Shown piece after piece: positions 35,800-47,400 of a stretch of 64,000 nt of DNA (within the stretch, counting starts at the first letter, position 1; every line of letters begins with the position of its first letter). This DNA is from Hybos culiciformis (lineage: Eukaryota; Arthropoda; Insecta; Diptera; Hybotidae). A model generated the notes under the pieces. That model was given only the letters and a program-made list of their open reading frames with translations, made no database searches and had not been told where the DNA came from. Location of the stretch: the NCBI GenBank assembly GCA_964007475.1, contig OZ023274.1, positions 55,075,678 to 55,139,677 on the forward strand, given 5' to 3'. The position numbers and the translations under genes were made by a program.

Positions 35800-36010
35800 T
35801 ACCGTTTAGGGTGGGTAGTTGTCGACGATCCACTGTGCAACTCCAGATTTGAACTGAGAAATTGAATTAGAAAGTTTTAATTGTTGAGGAAGAGTATTAT
35901 ATAGGCTGGTACCAAAATAAGATATTTTTTGCCTTGATACTTCAAGTCTAATTCGTCTCACCAATAATAATTGGTTACTTGAGCGAGTACCAAAATTGTT
36001 AGATTGGTTT
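35800..36010 (-). pseudogene. 3' end of a non-LTR retrotransposon ORF2
   Basis: Minus strand from about 36005 to 35815 reads NNFGTRSSNQLLLVRRIRLE, then SRQKISYFGTSLYNTLPQQL, and ends SGVAQWIVDNYPP before a stop. The 'TRSSNQ..L..R....R.S..Y.G...YNTLP' order is the usual C-terminal region of CR1/L2-type LINE polyproteins. Upstream parts are missing. A 5'-truncated copy. Confidence 0.6.
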
Positions 36011-36833
36011 TGAAATATTAAGGTATAAAATTGATATTCAAAAAAAAAGTAAGTACAATTTTTATTAAGTTTGTATATTATAAATTACTTATACATACTT
36101 TTATCTGTAATATATATATACGTCAAGACAAGTACCTAAGTATGAACATTTTTACCGCGCTTTTTGTTCTTCACGAATTTTTTGTAACTTTTAATATACA
36201 AGAAAAACCATGAGAAAATCATTATAACAAAATTTTTCATTTTTTTATTTTTAAATCAATTAAAAAAAAACATAATAATTATAATCTACATTTCTGCTGA
36301 GATTTATTCTTTTTATTATTCTTCCTTCTTTCAAAAAAAAAAATCTATATGAGTATAAAAAGTATATGAGAAGAGAGAGTTATAAGTGTATCTAATATTT
36401 ACATAAAATTAGTTTGTTGTTTCTTGGTAAAAAAAAAAAATTTTTTTTTTTTTTTTTTAATGAATGAAAGAATAATTCGAAGACGTGGCATAAACAAAAT
36501 ATTAAATAAAAAAAAATACACGTCATGTTTAAGGAACTGATAATTTTCTATATTTAAAAATGAAAAAAAAAAAAAAAAAAAAAATTAATAAAGATATATG
36601 CTTTAAGAAAAATACAAAAAAAAAGTAAAAAAATAAATGCATGAAATTCTACAATTATAGCCGTAATAATTATTTCATATTATTTTATTTATCCTCTTAA
36701 CATTATGTCACATTTAGTAAATTTAAAAATTAAAATAAAAACGAGATTAAAATTTAAATAAATTACTTTCAAAGTATATACATGTGGATATTTTAATTAT
36801 AATAAAAATCCTCGTAAAAATTCATAGTTTATA

Positions 36834-37590
36834 GAGTACGTTCCATAAGTCACGATTTTACCTAAAACTAACATCGGTAATCTTTTTTTGAGACTTTTTA
36901 ATTATGGAACGATGCGATTTGACAGCTAAAACTCTATATTCACAATAATTTCTGCAAAAAATCGTTCCGAAACTCTTTTTTATTTTTAATAAATCTCTAA
37001 AGGGAAATTTAAAAATTCCCATAACAAATTGTTTTCTAGGACAACTTTTAAGTGGTCTTAAACTCAGAATCTATTACATATCTACTAATTATTAGCAATT
37101 ATGTTTCTTTTTTTTCAAATTCATTATTGTTGATATTATTAGAAATTATCTTTTATAGTAATTAGAATTCTTTAATTTGTTTAAAATAAAATTATTTTAC
37201 GAAGTTTTATTTATTTTATTTGTAACCATATACTTTATAATTTTATGTAGGTTTTTTTTTATATTAACATAATACCATAGTCGGCTACAGTTTGCAACAG
37301 TCGGCTAAACAAATTAACTTGATTTTTGTATTTATTATATTTATTTCATTATTTTCAATCATTTTTTTTTCATTTTGAAATAATATTGATTTCTGGAACT
37401 TTGTTAAAAATTTAAAAAATGAAATATGACGCATTAAAAGATATGCCCTTATAAAATTAATGAAGTATATGATCTTAGCAGATTTAAATAATTAAATGTC
37501 AAATCGGTTTTTTTTCTAGGACAGGAATTTTTTGGCTTGCAGAAAAGGGAGATTCTGCGAAACAGACGAAAATACTTATGGAACGCACTC
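36834..37590. mobile_element. MITE K3 with perfect 8-bp target duplication
   Basis: Inverted ends GAGTACGTTCCATAAGT (36834) and GAGTGCGTTCCATAAGT (complement, ending 37590) are flanked by AGTTTATA at 36826-36833 and 37591-37598. The core shares 'gggaaatttaaaaattccca', 'gaacgatgcgatttgacagct' type and 'ttttaagtgg' motifs with K1, K2, K4 and K5. No coding capacity. An 8-bp duplication fits the hAT or P superfamilies; I do not choose. Confidence 0.8.
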
Positions 37591-37936
37591 AGTTTATAAA
37601 ACTTAGGGCCGTTTGCACCGATTAAACTTAAAAGTTACACTTAATTAAGTTCTATTTAAATTTAAGTTAAACCATAGATTAAGAATATACATAGATTCTT
37701 AGCTTCATACGACATTATTTTTGGTATTTTCATGTGAATGTGTTAGTATAACAAAATAAAATATGTCATAACTATCAATATATGAAAATAATTTTATTTA
37801 GTTTTACTAACACCTTCACATAAAAATACCAAAAAAGACTGAAAAAATGTTGTATGAAGCTATAAATCTATGTTTAAACTTAAATGTAAGTAAGTTGCTT
37901 TGAAAAAATTATGATTAAACCGTTCCCAAACTGAGA

Positions 37937-38297
37937 CTATTTTAGAAACTGAAAAATTATTTTAATTTCTCGAATTTCTAGTTTTGGAACGACACGATTT
38001 TACAGCTGTTATTTTACAATTATTTTACAAATTAAGATATTTTGACGTAAAAATCGTTCCGAAATGATATTTTATTTTTTTAAAATCTGCAAAGGGAAAT
38101 TTTAAATTTCCCATAACAATCTCAGTTTACAGGAGTACTTTTAGGTGCACCTCATTTAAAAAAAAAAACAAGATTGAAAATTTAAGCAGACGTTCCAGAT
38201 GATACAGATTAAATGTCAAGCCTATTTCAATTTCTGAAAAAAAGGAATTTTCTTTAGCAGAAAAGGAATATTTCACGATTTAAAATAGTATCATAAC
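37937..38297. mobile_element. MITE K4 of the gggaaatt core family
   Basis: Ends GAGACTATTTTAG and the complement of GATACTATTTTAAA are inverted. The core has 'ggaacgacacgattttacag' and 'aaagggaaattttaaatttc'. It is shorter than K3 and K5, and no target duplication is clear. Confidence 0.5.
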
Positions 38298-39358
38298 TTC
38301 GCTACACTTCAGGTTACCAACCATGAATTTCATGGTTTGAAAATAGGTTGGCGAATGGGGTGCCACACTTATAAAAGATGGTTTGGTTTGAAATTAAAAA
38401 AAAAAATTCTTTGTAAAATAAAATTTTAATTTTTTGTAATTTAAAAAAAAAAAAAGAATTTATAAAATGAAAAATAATTTGAAGAAAAAATGGAAAATAA
38501 ATTTTTTTAAATATTTCGAATTTTTATTTTTTTTGACAACCGACAATTTATTTATTTATTTTTTTGTAAAGCATGATTTTTTCTGTAAATTTTCTGCAAA
38601 TTGACAGGTTATACCTTTTTTTTTTTTAAATGCAATAAAACTATGTAGTGAAATTTCTAATAACTTCGCTACACTTCAGGTTAGCAACCATGAATTTCTT
38701 GGTTTGAAAGTAGGTTGGCGAATGGGGTGACACACTTATAAAAGATGGTTTGGTTTGAAATTAAAAAAAAATTCTTTGTAAAATTAAAAAAAAATTCTTT
38801 GTAAAATAAAATTTTATTTTTTCGTAATTTAAAAAAAAAAAATTAATTTTTTTAATTTAAAGAAAAAATGGAAAATAAAAATAATATTAAATTTTTTTTT
38901 AAAAATATTTTAATTTATTTTCTTTTTTGACAACCTACAATTTATTATTATTTTTTTATATCGAAGCATTTTAAAGTATGATTTTTTCTGTAAATTTTCT
39001 GCAAATTGACAGGTTATACCTTTTTTTTTTTGAAATGCAATAAAACTATGTAGTAAAATTTCTAGGTTTGTGTCGAACCGACTTTCAAACCAAGAAAAAA
39101 AAAAATAAAATTTTATATGGCAAACCAAGTACCAAACACAGAACGAACCTATTTTTTTCTGCAAAACACGGAATTCTGTGTTTGTAACCTGAAGTGTAGC
39201 GAAGTTATAAGTTTGTGTCGAACCAACTTTCAAACCATGAAAAAAAAATAAAAAAATTTATATGGCAAACCAAGTACCAAACACAGAACGAACCTATTTT
39301 TTTCTGCAAAACATGGAATTCGATGTTTGGAACCTGAAGTGTAGCGAGGCTATAACTT
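38298..39358. repeat. Two direct plus two inverted copies of an 'acttcgctacacttcaggtt' unit
   Basis: Two direct copies start near 38298 and 38663 (about 365-bp spacing), sharing 'ggttggcgaatggggtg' and 'attgacaggttatacc'. Two inverted, shorter copies (about 175 bp each) end near 39208 and 39353 with 'aacctgaagtgtagcga'. The whole forms a foldback structure. Long frames over it are low-complexity. Confidence 0.65.
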
Positions 39359-39574
39359 AACTAAGTTTTACTTATTTAAATTTCCCTGTCAAATAAAAAA
39401 AAAAAATATATTTCAAAAATAAATAAATATTTTTTTTTTTATTTTGGTTTAAATTTAGTGGAAATTATACAAATTAATTTTTAAAAAAATGCAAAAAATT
39501 ATTGCTAATAAAAATATGAAGGTAAGTATCGGTAAAAAAAAAAAAAAATATGTGTGAGACTCATCCTCATAAGC

Positions 39575-40800
39575 ACACGAAAGAAGTTTAACTTCTTTAT
39601 TTACTTGCAAATATTTATTTTGCTACAGACTCTGACTGATTTACTTTTGTAAGTGGAAGAGAGGGCTAAATTTTTTCTTACGAAATTTGTGTGTAATCAT
39701 TTATTCTTTTTTACCCCAAATTTGAATGAAATCGAACGAACTTTAGAAGTCGCTGGGTAGGATCAATCAATTTTTAGTTACAAAATTTATATGTTTAATC
39801 GTTTCCTCTTTTTATTTACCAAATTTGAATAAAATCGGACGAACTTAAGAAGTCGTTGGGTATATCAATCAATTTTTTGTTACAAAATTTATGTGTTTAA
39901 TCGTTACCTCTTTTTATTTACCAAATTTGAATGAAATCGTAAGAACTTTAGAAGTCCGCCCTAGGGAATGCAAAACCGGATTTTCGGATTCCGGAATTTC
40001 GGAAGTTCAAAAAATTCGGAATTCAAAATGCTAAATTCCGAATTTTTCGAATTTGGTAGAACTTTTATTGGCGGGAATTTTGACTAATTGTTTATTTTTT
40101 TTTATTATTTAGGCATAAAGCATTAAAATTCACAAAAATTTAAATCTAAGTAGCTATCGCAAGTCTGCAAGTACATAAAACTTTTTTTCATATTAATCAA
40201 CATTAACAAAATAAGTTGGAGTTCCGAGTTCAGTGATTTATTTGGAATTCGAAGTGAAATTAAATTTTGTGATCAAGGGGGCCCCCGAGGAACACTTTTG
40301 GAAACTCTCTAATATAACTTATTAACAACGCTGCAGGAACATTTTAAGTTAATTTGTTATAATTTTAATGTTTTGAACTAAATACACTAATATTTATGTT
40401 AAAGAATAATTTAATTTAATTTTTTAACATATTTTAATTTTTATATGAAATTCCGGAATAAACCGGAGTTCCGGATTTCATTTCAAGGCAATTCCGAAAA
40501 ACCGGAATTAATTTTTTTTAAAAAATGCATTCCCTAGTCCGTGCGTGTTTAATCGTTTCCTCTTTTTATTTACCAAATTTGAATGAAATTCTTTGTTACG
40601 AAATTTGTGTGTAATCATTTCCTCTTTTTACGTACCAAAATTTGAATGAAATCGGACGAACTTTTGAAGTGGGCCCTCAGGGGAGGTCGCTAGGTAGAAG
40701 GCCAATCAAATAGACAAAGAAATGGTGTAAGCTTGAAAACGATCGGCTGAGCGGTTTAGGAGCCTATTCGGAACAGACAAACAGCGTTTCTGTTTCATAT
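39575..40800 (+). repeat. Tandem 'gaaatcggacgaactt' units with LINE/SINE-tail character
   Basis: Four to five units of about 110-130 bp carry 'ccaaatttgaatgaaatcg' and 'gaactttagaagtcgctggg'. 'gctacagactctgactgatt' opens the region, and 'gacaaacagcgtttctgttt' style sequence closes it. A reverse copy lies at 45640-46085. Such phrases are common in insect retroelement tails; no coding region remains. A MITE splits the array at 39962-40536. Confidence 0.55.
39962..40536. mobile_element. hAT-like MITE (TAGGGAATGCA ends)
   Basis: Inverted ends TAGGGAATGCA (39962) and its complement (ending 40536) are flanked by GTCCGCCC and GTCCGTGC, an 8-bp duplication with two mismatches. The body is rich in CCGGAATT-type motifs near the ends. 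End sequence and 8-bp duplication fit hAT. Confidence 0.65.
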
Positions 40801-41429
40801 GATAGAATTTCACTAATTCGAAAAGGAAATAAACTAAATAAATATTAACAACAAAATCAGTTGATCTTTAATTCTGTGTTATTGTACAATTTTTTAATTC
40901 TACATGGTTTTTTTTTTTGTTTTTTGCTTTTCACACATCGTTAGTATTTGTTATGTGTGTGTAGTATCGCTATTTTATTTTCGTAATGCGTTGTTTATAG
41001 CTACCACAGTAAAGTAATTTTTGGAGGAATGTTCCGGAAACCTATTCACAGCTAATTTTATCTGAAAGTAAAAAATCAACTGCAAAAAATATAAAAAAAA
41101 AAAAAACAAAAAAAAATTTTTTGACAGCAAAGGTATCGTAAAAAAATATTATGATAGATAGGAAACGTAATGAAAAAGAAACAAAAAAATAATTTTGTGA
41201 AGTACTTAATGAAATTTTTCAGATATCAAAAAAAAATAAATTCAATTTTCTTAATTATTTGAAAATATTTTTAAAAAATTCTTTTTACGAAAAATAGATA
41301 AAATTAATATCTTCATTTTCAGTAAATTTGCTTAAATATAAATACAATAATAAGATAGAAAATCGATTTTTACGGTACCATTTTTTCAGAAAGGTAAATT
41401 AGCTATAAACAAGGCATAAATACATGCTA

Positions 41430-41760
41430 CATGCTGCATGCTACAGGTCAGGCTACAACGTCTTATATTTCCCTGCTTTTATATTTGTTTTTACTTTTTA
41501 ACATACTACATTCTGTGGTTATTACCCCTATGTGGCTTTTACTTTTCGTTAACATAGGACATACTATATTCTGTCTTCTTTTTTCCCCTATTTCCTCACA
41601 ACATTTTTTACAATACCTCGCTAAAGAAGTTAAACTTCAAAAAAAAAAAGTGTCCAAATTTGACATTGAAAAAAAAATTGATTTCTTGTCAACAAAAAAA
41701 TATTTTGTTGTAATTTTAGGTTTAGATGTAGGTCATTTTTCTAGTATTTGTTCCTAATAA
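41430..41760. other. Open frame without support, with a hairpin-end relic
   Basis: A 108-codon frame covers this stretch, but it is hydrophobic because of its T-richness and shows no family resemblance. At about 41613-41645 the sequence 'gctaaagaagttaaacttc' is a reverse hairpin-end module. Confidence 0.3.
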
Positions 41761-42009
41761 AATATTTTTTCATACAAATATCGAATACAACTAGAACTTA
41801 AAATTTTAAGTTCACAAAATCTATCACTTAATTTAAATTAAACTTAAGCAATTTTAAGTGGAACTTTAAATTTGGTGCAATTAGTTAAGTGTTACTTTGA
41901 TACTTAGCTAAAACTTAAATATTTAAGCTAAATCGGTGCAAACGGCCCTTAGACATATAAAAAAATTTAATTAGTATAAAACAGCGACCGCGTTTTTCTA
42001 CTATACATA

Positions 42010-42773
42010 TAGAACGTTCCATAAGTCCGGGTACCCTCCACGCAAGATTTCCCTTTTCTGCAAAGTCCTAGGAATACCTTCTGCAAAGTCCTATGCACAG
42101 GGTATTGCCACCATTTTAATTTTAAAATCATATACCTTTACAAATTTTATATGCACATCGTTAAAAAATTTGACATTTGTTGTTTTCAGATTTTGAAGAT
42201 TAATTTGTATATTTATTAATAATTTGCTTATATTTTGCTTAAAGAAATACAAATTTAATGAAATAGCTAAAATTCTTTTTTATTTTTAATGTTTTTAAGA
42301 TATTTTGGAAATTGGTTACATGCATTTGGTGAACAAATATTAAAGTATATGCAAATAATTACAAGCAGCTGATGTCTTATTAACATTATGCTAATTTAAG
42401 TTGCCGTTCTCCCTTTACGAAGTTTCTTAATTTATTTTTCATCTGATAATGGATTCTTGTAGAACTCGACGTAATAAGACGAAAAGATAAAATAAAAATT
42501 TGAGATATCTCGCTTAGTTTTCGAGATTATTTCTTATTGTCCTAGAAAAAAATGCACTAAAAAGTACGCCCAGAACTGAGGTTGTTATGGGAAATTTTGA
42601 AATTTCCCTTTGCAGAAGTTTTGTGGTAGGGTAGCATTCTGGAACGAATTTTTTGCAGAAATTGTCTCAATCATCGGACTTAGCTGTCAGATTTTGTCGT
42701 TCCAAAAGTAAATTTGTCACAGGACTGGGGTATTGTCCTGTGTGGAGGGTACCCGAGACTTATGGAACGTACT
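42010..42773. mobile_element. MITE K5, ends (a/t)acgttccataagtc
   Basis: The left end 'gaacgttccataagtccggg' and the complement of the right end 'tagtacgttccataagtctc' are inverted, each next to GGGTACCCTCCAC. The core has the 'ttatgggaaattttgaaatt' and 'tttgcagaa' motifs shared with K1-K4. No coding capacity. Confidence 0.65.
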
Positions 42774-42779
42774 AATATA

Positions 42780-43232
42780 CCTACCAGCTAAATTAAAAAA
42801 AAACGAAATTATTAAAGTAGTTGAAGGTGCAAAATTGTAAAATTGGTTGAATTATGGCAAATATTAATCTAACTGGAAAATTAATTGATTAATCTTCGAT
42901 CTGATCTTTCGGTAAAACTATCTAAATATAAATAGCTAGTAGTATATAAGGGAGAGGGCTGGGTTATGCGTCGGGTTTTGTTTTTGGCTTATAATTCAGA
43001 AATTAGCTAAATAAAGTATGTAGTGTTATACATTGTTGGAAAGGTTATGTTCTTAAGCAACTTTTCTCCGAAGAAAGTATAGTGATTCAAAAAACTCAAA
43101 AAATTTTATGACCATTTTTGTGACTACGTGAAAAAAATTCTCAGGCTTATTTGAGCTAAAAAAAATCAAATTTTTAAAAATCCGGCGTACTCTATATTCT
43201 CTAACAACAAAAAAAATTACTTCAGTCTAGAT
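42780..43232. other. Spacer, no gene seen
   Basis: Nothing recognisable apart from one TSD copy (GTCTAGAT, 43225-43232) of the following element. Confidence 0.35.
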
Positions 43233-43694
43233 CAGGGGTTCCCAAACTTCTACCAGCCGCGACCCACTAATTAAAATCCTAAGCTTTTCGCGACCCACCT
43301 GTAAAAAAAAATTAATGAGAAGAATGGGCCTCTTTTCTATTTTTGCAAATAACATCTTCGACATCAACTTTTGTATTAGTGAAGTGAGTTTGATAATTGT
43401 AATTTATTGTGTATTTTTTAATGCAAACATTGCTGAAAATGCATATTCACATGTATAAGACGTTGTGAATGGAAGTAGTACTGTGTGTAAAAGTGGATAT
43501 GAATTTTGTACTGTAATCTTTTTAATACAGATATTTGTTGAGAAATATTTTACAAGCACCTAAAAATATGCTTCAAATATTACATTAAGTTAATTAAAAA
43601 TAAATTAATACAAATAATAAAATTATTGGCGACCCACCTAGAATCAGCTCGCGACCCAACAGTGGGTCGCGATCCATTATTTTGGGAACCACTG
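43233..43694. mobile_element. hAT-like MITE with perfect 8-bp target duplication
   Basis: Ends CAGGGGTTCCCAAAC and the complement of CAGTGGTTCCCAAAA are flanked by GTCTAGAT at 43225-43232 and 43695-43702. Sub-terminal GCGACCCAC motifs recur on both sides. CAGNGGTTCCCAAA ends with 8-bp duplications are a well-known non-autonomous hAT type in animals. Non-coding, 462 bp. Confidence 0.85.
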
Positions 43695-44564
43695 GTCTAG
43701 ATTGTATTAGCAAAACTGGTCTAGATTGTAAAGCAAAACTAACGTTTAGTTATATCTTCTTTTCTATGATTGGATAGTATAGGTAGTATAGGCTCTGCAG
43801 ACTTAGAGAATAAATGTTTGTGTTAAATGTTCGAATATGAATTATTATGTGTGCTCTTTTTGAGGCCACAATTATTATTAACTCGTACACGAATTTGTCT
43901 GTCTGTATCTTTTTTCCCTATCAACTGGCCTGTATCTCTTCGATTGGAAACTCTCGACCAACGTTCCCTCTAAGCGCGAGTGGCCGCTAAAATAAAAATT
44001 GCCATCATTTTGATTTGCCCATTAGAAATACTGGAAAATATTTTTTAGGTAGAAATAATGCAAACTATTTTTTTCTATCACCGCAAATAAATATGTCGCC
44101 ATTTTCATTTAGAAACAAAATTCGTGTGAATTTGCACACTGAAGTCATGTCTATTGGGTTATTTCTTTTTGTATGTCTGGCATCATTGAAATTAAATGTC
44201 AATGTTTATTTATGAATGGTGAATACTAAATTTAAAATTAAATTAAACGGAAAATTAAAAAAAAAAAAATGGAAAATTAAAAAAAAATAAAGAAAGCTTA
44301 AAAAATTGTATTGACCACATGTCACAATAGAAGCTACAGATTATATCACACAATAATTAAAAATTAAAAAGTTTATTTATTATTATGCTTTATATATAAG
44401 GTTTATAATTTTAACAGCTTTTCAAACATAAAATTGGTTAATTCTGTATATTATTACAAAAAAATACATGAAATATACCTAACTGTTAATTATGTTCTCT
44501 AGTACCTGGTATACCGAGCTCAGCTCAGGAGTCTAATTTGTTTCTTTTTTCTGTTTTTGCAGAG

Positions 44565-44705
44565 AAATTTTGTCGCGATTTTCGCGGGTTAGTGACGACC
44601 AGATTTGAAAGAGTTAATTTTATTTTTAATTTATAATTTTCACGGATTTTGTCTCGAGTTAGTAACTATCAGATTTGAGAAAAGTTAGTTTTATTTTTCA
44701 TCTAT
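44565..44705 (+). repeat. Two degenerate direct repeats (gttagtgacgaccagatttg)
   Basis: 'gggttagtgacgaccagatt' and 'gagttagtaactatcagatt' begin two units of about 65-70 bp with a shared 'aattttatttttaat' middle. Confidence 0.4.
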
Positions 44706-44841
44706 AATTTGTGGTGGTTTTCGAATTTTCCCTAGATCAATTTTTCGAAATCTATCGAGCCATTTTCGAAAATGAGATTTACATATATGTATAAATATTG
44801 CTCATTTATATAATTATGTATAAATTTATATAAATATGATA

Positions 44842-45146
44842 GAGCAAAACAGTATTAGTCAAAAACGTTTTTGACTAAAACTGCTCCATGTAGATGTTTC
44901 AATACAAAGTATATGGATTGACGCACACTGATCAATAACATGACTTAAATCACATTTAGTCTATTTAGTCACGTTAAGTCGTTTTGATGTCAAACACTTG
45001 ATTCTTGTTTTATGTTTAATGTTTTATGTTTTTAATAATAATGAGAAAATAATAACGTTTTTGACTGAACTGAAATAAAATGTTTTTTGTAGAAACGAAA
45101 TGTTTTTGTCTAAAGCAAAAACGTTTTTGACTAAAACTGTTTTGTT
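44842..45146. mobile_element. Short MITE with palindromic AGTCAAAAACGTTTTTGACT ends
   Basis: The left end 'gagcaaaacagtattagtca' is inverted relative to the right end 'tgactaaaactgttttgttc'. Next to the left end is a perfect 20-bp palindrome (44857-44876); the right side holds a nearly identical one. The element is about 305 bp, non-coding, with no clear target duplication. Confidence 0.55.
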
Positions 45147-45639
45147 CTTTCTGTGTGCGGCTGGCCTAAGAGTATGATAAAACTATTTTTAAAGAGATAA
45201 TTTAGAGCGGAAATTATCTTATATGCTAATAAAATTTCAAAATGTAAAATCTCTAAAAAAGATTAATTATGTAGGTACTTAAGTTTTCCATTACAAATAT
45301 ACATGAAATTTAAAAGACTGAGAGCTTATTTAAACAAACTCCATCATTATATAAACAGAAGTCTTCGAAATCCGATCAAAAGATAGGTAGGATGATAGTT
45401 AGGTGGGTATTATAAAATTTCAAAACCATTAAATAAATTCAGAATTCTTATAAAGTGAAATTTGTTTAAATAATAAATGTTTTGTTTCAGTTGTTTTTAA
45501 TTTTTTCTCAAATCATGCCTCAATTTATTTTTATATAATATAGCATGCCTCAATTTATTTTTATATAAAATAGCTAATAACAATTTTATGTACTATTCGT
45601 TTATTGTAGTCGTTTTTATTATTTTATTACAATGTTTAT

Positions 45640-46085
45640 CTTAAGTCACTTTCTTGTCTGTTTGTCTGTCCACGAAATTCTGCAATCAAATTTTAGCCCA
45701 TTTTCCGACAAGCTACAGCTTTGGAACTTTTAATATAGTTCTGAACCCGATGACAATACAATATTCTACCACTTTAATCATGATTTGAAAAGTTTCTTGT
45801 CTGTTTCAAATTTTCACAACCAAAAGTTCGTCCGATTTCATTCAAATTTAGTACATAAAAAGAGAAAATGACACAAATTTCATAACAAAAAATTTATTGG
45901 CCTCCTACGCAGCGACCTCCTCCTTCAAAAGTTCGTCCGATTTCATTCAAATTTGGTACATAAAATGAGAAAATGATTAAACACACAAAATTTGTAACAA
46001 AAAATTTTTTTTGCCTCCTACCCAGCTCCACTTACAAAAGTAAATCAGTCAGAGTCCGTAGTCAAGCACGGGTTGACGGCTAATT
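45640..46085 (-). repeat. Reverse copy of the 'gaaatcggacgaactt' tandem repeat
   Basis: 'aagttcgtccgatttcattc' appears twice, about 120 bp apart, with 'cctcctac(g/c)cagc' after each. It ends in 'agtaaatcagtcagagtccg', the complement of the start of the 39575 array. Confidence 0.6.
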
Positions 46086-46116
46086 GACTAAAAAGAGGAA
46101 AATAAATACTTAAAAA

Positions 46117-46361
46117 AGAACAAAATAAAAATTTTTCTCCGGCTCATTCAGAGGATTGTGAATACACATACTTGAAATGAAAGTGATTACAACAGTATAT
46201 GACTAGAAACGTGGGGCACATTTTTGAGGTAATAATATAGATGTGCAGGTACGCAGGTAAAAATTTATATTATTACCTCAAAAATGCGCCCCAAGTTTCT
46301 GTTTCAAGTATGTGTGTCCACAATCCTCTGAATGAGCCGGAGAAAAATTTTTATGTTCTTC
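46117..46361. repeat. Long inverted repeat, arms about 100-115 bp
   Basis: The left arm (46117-46232) and right arm (46264-46361) share 'tttttctccggctcattcag', 'aggattgtg' and 'ggtaataatata', with a loop of about 30 bp. The left arm has an extra segment of about 20 bases. Arms are similar but not identical, so this is older than the inverted repeat at 50787-51042. Confidence 0.65.
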
Positions 46362-46365
46362 TTTC

Positions 46366-47105
46366 TAATCAATTAAAGAACGTGATTTTTAAAACTTTTT
46401 TATTGAGTATTTATTTTTTCTAAATTATTTACATTTATATATATTAAATGTAGTTTTGATTGAATGACTTTAAAATTAAGACGAATGGCCTTAATATTAT
46501 ATTTCTTAATTTAAGTTTCAATTCTCTATATGTTCAAATTGTTTAATTGGAATCAAAATAAGTTAATAAACTAAGTATTAAGTATTTTAAATTTGTAATA
46601 ATATTTCTATGAGTTTTTTTCAAAATGTTTAAAATCAAGGAACTCTCAACTTAGATCTTAATCATGACCATAATACAGTATTATTATTACTATTAATCAA
46701 AATATTCGACTTAAAAATAAAATAATTTTATGCATATATATTATAAATGTAGGCCGGACGAATACGTAACAAAACTTAAAGAGTTAAGAAGTTTTTGATA
46801 AAATTAAATATGTAATATGTATAGGTACCTACATCTACCTAACTTTTGAATGTTTGTAAAATAAAATTAAGTTAAGCTTGAAAATTTATTTAAAGTATGT
46901 ATCACTCATTAAATTATTAAAAAGAACAGACTTATCTCATCATGCCTAAAATAAACGTAAATAGTACCTATTGTTTCATATGTAGCTTTAAGGTCTTTGC
47001 AGCCGCAACGCTAACCTTACAATAGCTTTGTAGATAGGTAGGTATGTCACAAATAAGTAAATTTCTGTGACAACAAATTAACTATATTTAGGTAGGTACA
47101 ATAAA
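46366..47105. other. AT-rich stretch, no gene seen
   Basis: No supported frames or repeats beyond simple sequence. Confidence 0.35.
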
Positions 47106-47400
47106 TAAATTATTTCAGACCCATGTCTCTGTTGGAGAGACCAGTTGTGCAAAGGCCAGTTGTGCAGAGTCATGCAGGCAATTTTTTCGTATCTGAATCG
47201 CTGGACTTATCACGACAAAAAAAATAGCCAGTTGTGAAGGGACACAACAGTTGGGCAGAGATTTATATGTAAAACAGAAATAATACTCAATGTGTAATAC
47301 ATAACAACAATGTGTTCATCTGAGTGAGTATCAGCTGTGCAGAACAAAAAATTTAAGAACTAAACAACTGGCTAAAATGGATCCATATCTCTGGTACAGA
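47105..47400. repeat. Degenerate 'ccagttgtgcagag' repeats
   Basis: Variants of CCAGTTGTGCARAG occur about five times (47142-47170, 47230, 47250, 47333), with a possible inverse at 47366 ('aactggctaaaatgg'). A small foldback relic is possible. A 42-codon frame from the ATG at 47377 is not convincing. Confidence 0.35.

Larger units (their letters stand above)
37606..41948. mobile_element. Harbinger-like element with nested insertions
   Basis: Inverted ends GGGCCGTTTGCACCGATT are flanked by TTA on both sides (37603-37605 and 41949-41951). The 3-bp TTA duplication and a GGGCC-type end are typical of PIF/Harbinger. The sub-terminal sequence is rich in 'acttaa' repeats. Most of the 4.3 kb is later insertions (about 37937-38297, 38298-39358, 39575-40800). 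No transposase was seen. Confidence 0.7.

Noticed and set aside
41431..41757. 108-codon hydrophobic frame resembling a membrane protein
   Set aside because: Hydrophobicity follows from T-rich codons. It ends in a poly-A tract next to a hairpin-end relic, with no splice sites and no family resemblance.
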